Positions 56,749-64,000 of a stretch of 64,000 nucleotides of DNA are shown in pieces. The notes below the pieces were generated by a model. It ran no database searches. It was not told where the DNA came from and saw only the letters and a list, made by a program, of their open reading frames with translations. Each line of letters begins with the position of its first letter. The first letter of the stretch is position 1. The stretch lies in contig CDMY01000227.1 of assembly GCA_001179505.1 (NCBI GenBank), positions 465,202 through 529,201 of the forward strand, written 5' to 3'. This DNA comes from Vitrella brassicaformis (taxonomy: Eukaryota > Sar > Vitrellaceae). The translations under genes were made by a program, and so were the position numbers.

Positions 56749-59700
56749 CACTCATTCATTCATGTGTTCTGTGGCCATCAGAGGAAAGCTGAGGACCTCA
56801 AAGCCTTCGAGGACACACGGCGGGTCGAACCCAGCCGCAAAGTCGCAGAACGAGTCGAGTGAGTGAGCCACGCAGACACTCACCAGCCACACTCACTCTG
56901 CCTTACCATTTGTGTCCACAGGCGAGTGCGTCAGCGTCGCGAGAAGGAGCAGGAGGAGAAGAAGCGAATTCTCATGCAGAAAATGTCACGGTCAGCCGAT
57001 GACAAATAAGTACCTCCCTACCTTTGTTGCATTATGGTGTGTGTGGTGTCATTCATTCACTGCCTTTTTCAGTGCTCGTCGTCAGTATCATTCGGCCATC
57101 AAGAAGATCAGCAACAGGGCACGGGAGCAGACCGTCAAGCTGGAGGAAATCAACTTCATCAGAAACGAACTGCAGAAAAACGCCGAAGGTATTTACAGTA
57201 CACACCGGCAACGAGAGAAGCATGCTATGGTACAGCCAGCCCTCTTCTCGACTGTCCATATCTATGTCTCTCCGCAGCTTTCCTGGAGCAGCGTCTGAAG
57301 ATTGCATCGCACTCGCGCGCCGCACAGCAGAAGCAGATGCAGAAGAAACTCGTGCAGCGGGCCGAACGCATCAGCCGGCGAGCAGTGGGGGGAATATACG
57401 ACATGGCCGTTCGCCGTCGGTCAGTCAGTCATGAATGATGCGTGCGTGTGTCGTTCCTTGTGGTTGCAGAACTCTAGAGCAGCGGCGCACGAATGAGCTC
57501 GAGGCACAGGAGGCCAAGCGGGCGATGCTTGAGGCCAAGGAGAAGCAGGTGAATGAATGAATGACTGATTCACTCACTCACTCACTCACTCATTGACTCA
57601 CTCATTCAGTCACCCGTTTGATTGATGGATTGATTGATTGATTGGCTGATTGGCTGATCGATTGATCGATTGATTGTTTTCTCCGCTCGGTCTGTTTGTC
57701 AGGCTGCTGCGAGGCGTCAGGAGCACCTGGATTCGATAGTGCGCAAGTCCCACGAGGATGACCGGCGTGTGTCGATGGCCCTCCGACGCAAGCGAGACCT
57801 CACCATCAACCCCAACCTCACACGGGTCAACAGACAAACCCTCACAGCACACACACACACATACACACGTGCACTCCGTGTCCCATCATCAATCAGACAA
57901 CGCCGGCAGCCCAGCCAGGAGATGCTGCGGACGATGTTGGTGACGAGGGTGCAGCTGACTCGGACGCCCTGCCCTCTCCCCCTACTGCTGGTGGCTCATC
58001 CAGGCCTGTCTCATCACAGCAGCAGCAGTCGAGACACACATCCAGAGCGACACATGGTGCCGCCTCGAGCAGGACTTCCCACGGTCCTGCTGCGAGGCAT
58101 CCCCACCCCCCGTCTCTGGGCGATAGTGCATCTCGGTCGCACTCTCAACGACAGCTGGTGACCCCTTTGCCATTCCCACCGTCATCGTCGGGTCGCCATG
58201 GCCGCGCCAACAGCACCACGCAGACGGGCGAGGGAGGCTACAGGCGACACCATCCCCATCCCAACCATCATCCGTCCCCGCCCATGGTGCTGCCGCCGCA
58301 TCAGCCAATCCATCTGCCGGGCGGGCAGACATCCAGACTCAACCCGTACGCAGCGCCATACATCCCTCAGTACTGTCACCCAGACGCTGGGCCCTCCGGC
58401 TATGGCGCCGCCATCCCACTTATGGGCGCGCCAGGACCATCGCGTTCCTACCCAAGAGGGCCGGCGACAGTGCCGCTCGTCACGGCTCCTCCCCCCCGGC
58501 CGCCCCAGATGCCCGACACCGTGCAGCAAACGACATCTGCATCCCTGCCGTCCTTCGCTGTTAGACACAACGCCGCGACGATGACGGCCAACTACTCGTC
58601 CAGCCCAGCTCTGCAGCACCGACACACCATAGGTGAGGAGGCCCCTCCGCCTTACCACCCTGTCAGACCGCCACCCCGGAAGCAGCCAGCGCACCAGGAC
58701 CGCCGGCTACCCACGGTGCCTGAGCGGCTGTCCCATGCGGAGCCGTCGCCCCCGAAAGTCAGTGCTGGCGGTGAGCTACCCTCACAGCGACAATCCGAGC
58801 CACAGCAAGCACCCTCGCCAAAGCATCATGAGGAGCAAACCGGCGGCACACCGTCATCCGAACGCGTGGCGGTGGCATCACAGGCGGCGGCGGCAAAACA
58901 ACCTGAGGACGAGACAAGGGCTGGCGAATCGCAACAGACGAGCGAGCGGCGACCGGCCAGTGCTGCTTCCCAACCACCAGACCAAGAGATCAAGGAGACT
59001 GATAGAAGCGAACCATCAGAAGGGAGAGAGAGAGGGGGGGGCGATGCACACCAGACCGCTGAGCAGCTGGCCCCGCAGACGACAGACGAGGCCTCGGCCT
59101 CCGCACCCGCCCCTGCGCCAGCAATGCCGCAGATCGATACAAGTGTCGATGGCGGCGATGGTGGAGCAGGTGGTGACCCAGGCGAAGGCAAGCGCGACTC
59201 TCCGCGGTGGATCTACGTCCCCCCTCGCTCAGGCGGCCGGAGCAAGGGGCGCCACTGGCCGTGGCAGGCGGCAGCGGCTGCCCGGGACGGCAGGACAGAG
59301 GAGGGGCCGACGGAGGGCAAGAGGACTCCAGAGGAGAACAAGAACGGCAACGGGGTCACGGCACCAGCGGCAGCACGAGTGGCAACCAAGAACACCGCGG
59401 CGGGTCGTCGGTCTGTCTTCTCGGCGGAGGTGGCAGACGTCATTGCGCCGCCTCAGAAGGCAGGCAAGCACTCGAAGGCGAGGGACAAGGCCAAGACAAA
59501 AGCAGCCAAGAGCAAGGGATCGACCAATGTGGCATTAGGTGCCGCCGACAAGAAGGATGGAGACGAGCAAGAAGAGCTTGTCAAGCCATCCGAGGCTGCG
59601 GGCAACGGGCAATCCGCAGGCAGCGCCACGCAGCCGATGTCCGCTGCGCCGCTCCCCTGCAATGACGCACCGAGCGTCGCCCCATTGCCCTCCGAAGCTG

Positions 59701-62700
59701 CTGATGGCTCGACGGTAACTCGACGCTGGACTGCCGACGACACCGTCAACGTTGACGGCGATGCACAAGCCGCTCCATCATCCGAAGGGGCGGCAGCGCA
59801 GCAGCCACATCAGCCTGAGGGCCCCCCTCCAGCGGTTGCCACTTCTGCTAGTGCCAAGCCCAAGGGCGCTCCTGTGGGCCACAAGAACAAGCGCAAGGAG
59901 AAGCTCAAGCGGCAGAAGGCCGCACAGGCCGCCAAGAAGCAGCAAGAGAGCCAGGCGGCCACAGCTGCGGCCGGGGGCGAGCTGGAGGGGGCGCCTCCAG
60001 CCTCCAGCGCGGCCAGTGGAGCGAGACAAGAGGACGAGAAGAAGGCTGACGGCAGTCCTGTAGGCTCTTCCAAGTCGGCAGCGTCGGCAGCCCAGGCCAG
60101 CCATGAGACCCCTGCCGCGAATGAGCAGAGACCGGAAGTTGCGCCTTCTTCTGCTGCAGCAGCAGCACCAGCTGCTTCTGCATCGACATCGGACGCGGCT
60201 GCTGCGGGAGAGGGACATCCGAAGGAGAGTGGTAAGTATGAAAAACGTGGTTTTGATGGATGCAAATGTGCACTTGTTTCAGACAACAAGCCCTCTCCTC
60301 GGACAGACGCTGCGCAGGCTAACGGCACGAAGCAGCTGGTACAACCAACACGCACACGACGCATTGAAAGATAAGGGGCGAAGCTGGATGATCGACATTC
60401 GTTCTGTACAGGTCTCCCTCGTCAAGAAGATTCCCTCAGAGGCCAGGCCGCTCACCGTATCCCGTGGCTCCACTCCCGGGGCGACCAACCTGCCGGCATC
60501 TGAGGGCTCGGACACCAACGCCGACCACCCCAACCGCAGAATCACAGCCCCGCGCGTCGGCGCACTCGGCAAGCCTCCCCGCGTACCCCCGGAGTCCCGC
60601 AAGCCGACGGATGACGCCGTGCATTCAGTGCGTGCCTCGCGCAAGATGGTGGAGTTCACAAACTCCGATCCCGAGATGCCCCCGTGGGACTCATCGACGA
60701 CCATCAAGGAGATGCCCCGTCCCTCACGAGACCGCGACGACCCATCAGCCTGCGCCACAGCGGCCGCCACCGGGTCGACCTCTGTGACGCCCGGCAGCAC
60801 CGGCAGCCAGCCGATGCGGTACTGGAAGCTGCAGCGCAACCGCGCTCTCGGGCGGGGCGGAAGGCTGCAAGAGGGCGGGCGAGAGAAGCGTGACAAGACG
60901 GGTGCAACTGAGTCGGACCGGGCTGCCACTGACCCGGGGGGCAACTCTCGGATGGTGGATCGCAGGACCAGTGGGACGTCGGCCATCTCTCGCGGTGCCG
61001 GGGATGACAGGACTGAGGACGAGGTGGCGTCGCAGGATGCGACGGGCAACCTCCTCACGTTTGACCCGTCGAGCAGCCTCCAGGACTGGGACTCGCAGCA
61101 GGCGGCGAGAGAGGTGTGGCCCCCAGCACCCGTGCAGTGTGCTTTCGAGTGTGCCCACGAGCTCAGAAGACGGCTGGAGGCGACCCACACTGACGGCGAG
61201 GGTGTTTCATCGGTCGCATCTGCCTTGCTGGGTGATGACGAGTGTTTGAAGCTGACGGGGCTTGACAAAGGTCCTGGCGCCGCCAACACGACGCGCATCA
61301 CCAAGCTAGTGACGGACCTGCGGGCGCAGGTCCAGGGGGAGGGGGATGGAGAGGCCATACTCGACGCTGACAAGATGGAAAACACACTCAAAGACCTCTG
61401 GAAGGTCAGGCAGGCCAGAAAAGAAAGAGACAGACCCTGCTGGTCTGGCTGGGTGTCTCATGTTGTGTGTGGATGTGTTCAGGTGCTTGAGCCAGGTCGC
61501 GAGGGCGATGTGCAGCTGTTTCTGCAGCAGAGTGGCCTGACCATCCTGTGCGCACTTGCGGTGCGGTTGCGGCCGAGTGTAGCTGCGTCGTCGGGCATGT
61601 CGCCCATGATAGTTGTCCATCTCAGCCAGTAAGCACTACGCACGCGGGACGCCTTGAGCACACGGAACTCTGATGCTCTCTTCTCTGTCTGTCTGTCTGA
61701 TCAGGCATTTGGCGAAGCTGCTCCACACGCTGATGGCCAACAAGCAGATCGGCAAGTTCTGCCGTGCTGTGTGTCTGCTGACCGGACGACTCTTCCCCTT
61801 CATCGATTGGGCCCTAGAGCTGCTTCCCGGACGGCCATTGAGCACTCTCCCACCTGCTGACGGCCCTCGTGCGGCAGCCAAGACACCCGTGAGGCCACCG
61901 TCACCGAGGACACCCGGGACCGCTGCTGACGGACAGAACAGCAGTGCGGCCGTCGACCCCTCGGCGTCACAGCTGCCTTCACACGCCAGAGGCAGCAGTG
62001 ACGGAGGGCCGACGGGCCAGCCAGCCGGCGACCCCTCGGCCGTCAGGACGGAAGACAAGCCAGAGCCGCCCGTCACGGCAAACGGTGTGTCATCGTCAGT
62101 GCCGCCGATATTGCCGTCCCCGTCGCCCTTCCCGTCGCTTGCAGCGATCGGCCCGGTGCTGTCGCAGTTGCTGCAGATCCTGGCGATTGTGCTGAAGCAG
62201 AAGGTGCCCGACTTCCTGCTGCGGCTGCCAGATGACGAGGTGAATCCCGTCGTCGAGCGGTTCGAGGGCCTCAGGCAGGCCTTCATCGGCTATATATTGT
62301 GCTGCGGGCTGCCGGTGCGACTGCGAGAGCACTTCGCCCTCGTCCGTGGCCCACTGGAGGCTCAGGCACAGTCACAGTCGCCCCTGCCGCAGTTCCTGAA
62401 GAGCAGCGGGCAGCTGCTCAAGATACTCACCGGCATGACAGACCTGTGCAGGTTAGTCGAGAGCCGAGCCTACCACACCTGTACGTGTACATCTGCTGAG
62501 GACGTGTGTGTTGTGTTGATCCAGGGACGAGAACTTGTTGATGCACCAGTGCCTGCCCTCAGCTGAGGCTGTGACCAGCTCACCGTCGGACGTGCGGCAG
62601 GTCCCTGCCCGTCTGTCCACTCGTGAGAGCACGACCGACACCGTGACGGCCGTGAGGAGCCAGGCCAGCGGGGCTGATGTCGAGCAGGCTGCTCCTGTTG

Positions 62701-63940
62701 CCGGCGATGGGAAGGGCTGCATGGTGGACGGCTTTGAGGGGTTGATCCCGTCAGGTCTGCATGAGGCGGTCTGTGGCATCCTGCAGTACACAAGGGTTTT
62801 CGGGCTGCTGCCTCTACTGGTGAGGTGAATCAACCAACTGTGGCAGAAGGGTCGCTTATCACTGTGTGTGGGGGTGGGTGGTTTGGTCGATCAGGCATCT
62901 CTGTTGTTGTCTGATGGTCCGCCGCGCATGAGCCCGCCCCCTCGGCTGCAGGCGCAGCTGCTGCAGTTGTGCATACTGTCCACCCAGACACTCAACCACT
63001 CTGCCAGGATTGGCCTTCCCGCTGTACAGGTCATAGCAACATACACATTTCAAGCAAGCAACCTGTCAGACTGTGTATGTATGTATGTGTAATGGTGATG
63101 GTGGTTGTTGACAACGTCAGGGTGCTGTGCACGGCAGCCGGAAGGTGTTCTACCATGTCACTCACTTCCTCCTCGAGTACTGCAACTCCAAACTGGATAG
63201 TAAAGCAGAATCGGCAGAGGTCTGCAGGTGAGCCTGCTCGTCAGAAAGGAATGACTAGAGGCAGTCCCACCGCCACACATGTGCAACCAACACACGACCC
63301 GACTCTCACTCCCTTGTCTGTCCATCAATGCAGGGATTTGCTGCACGAGACGATTCATCTGATTGGCTTCGCCTGTCTCCTGCACCCCGACAACCGGGCA
63401 CTCGTCAGTATCGGAGGCGAAAAGGTGAGGGAGAGGCGCGGAGGTCCAAATCAATCAATCTGCCGCAGTGATCTTTCCTGCCCCGTTGTGCGTGCATGTG
63501 TGCGTCAGAGTCTGCTGAAGATCCTGGCGGCCCTGCCTTTTCACTACTTCGTTGAGCCCCTCAACCAGGTGAGCGGGCAACACAGTAAGAGCACCTGAGT
63601 CGGCCACCTAATTCGTTCGGTTGTCCAGGTATTGTTCCCGACGTTGCTGTCGATCTGCTACGCGTCGCCCTCCAACCTCGAGATCCTCAAGGACGACGCC
63701 AACATCATTCCCATATGCAACTTCCTCAGAGACGCTATCCGAAGGGGTCCACACACAGACGAGCAGTGTGGGGTTAACGGCAGCAACGGGGGCGGTGGTG
63801 ACGATGGGCAAGGAGGGCTGGGTATGGTGTCCCTTGGCCCCTCGCTGCGGCTGTCGCGTGAGGCGGCCGCCGATGCCCTGGCTTTCTTCGAAGAGCCAGA
63901 CAGGCAGCACATGACCCCGGCGGACGAGAGCGCTGCCTAG
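54519..63940 (+). CDS. SCAPER homolog (S-phase cyclin A-associated protein in the ER)
   Basis: About twenty exons. The start MKEAAASKSASSKASAS joins in frame to VRKWRVPNAAAAAK. The SCAPER N-terminal domain reads DFSLRSKLWVESISRLRRSI, DEIYALCEFESDEECVAHLV, QLLGTAIHDFQALQDRVRLQ. A long Arg/Glu/Lys coiled coil follows (VRQRREKEQEEKKRILMQ; LEEINFIRNELQKNAEAF; LEQRRTNELEAQEAKRAM; RQEHLDSIVRKSHEDDRRVS). Then comes a low-complexity insert of about 1,000 residues (57.9-61.1 kb), and the C-terminal helical-repeat domain: LLHETIHLIGFACLLHPDN, SLLKILAALPFHYFVEPLNQ, VLFPTLLSICYASPSNLEIL, IIPICNFLRDAI, ending DALAFFEE and a short tail at 63940. This order matches SCAPER, which in animals binds cyclin A/CDK2 at the ER and affects cilia and translation. 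The C2H2 finger of animal SCAPER was not seen. Confidence 0.85.
56708..56748. repeat. Compound (CA)n(GA)n microsatellite in SCAPER intron
   Basis: Uninterrupted CA tract changing to GA inside an intron between the ELKRRYEERQ and RKAEDLKAFEDTRR exons. Confidence 0.85.
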
Positions 63941-64000
63941 CTAGCATCGACGGCTGGCTGCAGTGCATGTGCTCGCCACTCGTCCGTCGGGTGAGTAGCG
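63941..64000. other. 3' flank of SCAPER
   Basis: Sixty bases after the SCAPER stop; nothing recognisable before the window ends. Confidence 0.6.

Noticed and set aside
1-64000. tRNA, rRNA, snRNA or CRISPR features
   Set aside because: No T-loop consensus with a foldable cloverleaf, no rRNA core sequences and no regularly spaced direct repeats were found by eye; a covariance-model scan would be needed to exclude small ncRNAs.

Overview
The window is nuclear DNA of a gene-dense, intron-rich eukaryotic alga. The best fit is a chromerid alveolate (Vitrella-like). That is inference, and rests on three things: many short GT-AG introns of about 50-130 nt rich in TG/TC repeats; two neighbouring genes whose N-termini look like bipartite complex-plastid presequences (signal peptide, then Phe, then a basic stretch); and a MATH-like fold of the type I associate with alveolates. 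No bacterial operons, ribosome binding sites, CRISPR arrays, rRNA or tRNA genes were seen. Coding calls come from joining exons at GT-AG sites and reading family motifs by eye; exon edges are approximate unless stated.

Layout: two minus-strand coiled-coil genes, the second with a MATH-like C-terminus (0.5-4.6 kb); a Qc-SNARE (+, 5.3-6.8 kb); multi-pass membrane protein P1, possibly degenerate (+, 7.6-10.3 kb); a membrane-anchored alpha/beta hydrolase (-, 11.6-14.6 kb); a DEAD-box helicase (+, 14.8-17.2 kb); P2, an intact-looking paralog of P1 (-, 17.7-20.3 kb); an RWD/SANT/CHY zinc-finger protein (+, 20.4-22.7 kb); an FtsJ-like methyltransferase-fold protein framed by a 57-bp inverted repeat (+, 23.3-25.7 kb); a small secreted protein (-, 25.9-27.2 kb); CFDP1/SWC5 (-, 27.4-28.8 kb); a very long secreted or plastid protein carrying eleven GGLFSGLFGG-type motifs (+, 29.2-35.8 kb); a Cys-rich secreted protein (+, 37.2-38.7 kb); a divergent pair, MsrB (-) and a HAD phosphatase (+), 39.4-41.7 kb; SmD1 (-) and a cytochrome P450 (+), 42.0-45.4 kb; a giant double-FHA protein (-, 46.5-54.1 kb); and a SCAPER ortholog (+, 54.5-63.9 kb).

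The genes do not form one pathway. Several are core eukaryotic machinery: SmD1 (spliceosome), CFDP1/SWC5 (SWR1 chromatin remodelling), the SNARE (membrane fusion), the DEAD-box helicase (RNA) and SCAPER (ER/cell cycle). The accessory or lineage-specific part is the P1/P2 membrane family, the GLF-motif protein and the Cys-rich secreted protein. Many genes form head-to-head pairs with 80-450 bp between start codons, so shared divergent promoters are likely.

The strongest candidate for something undescribed is the 29.2-35.8 kb gene. It is a sticker-and-spacer protein with a signal peptide, a Gly-rich hydrophobic segment, LEA-like helices, eleven short GLF motifs in Lys/Pro/Ala-rich linkers, and a compact charged C-terminus. 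This layout resembles scaffold proteins such as pyrenoid Rubisco linkers, but no partner can be named from sequence alone.
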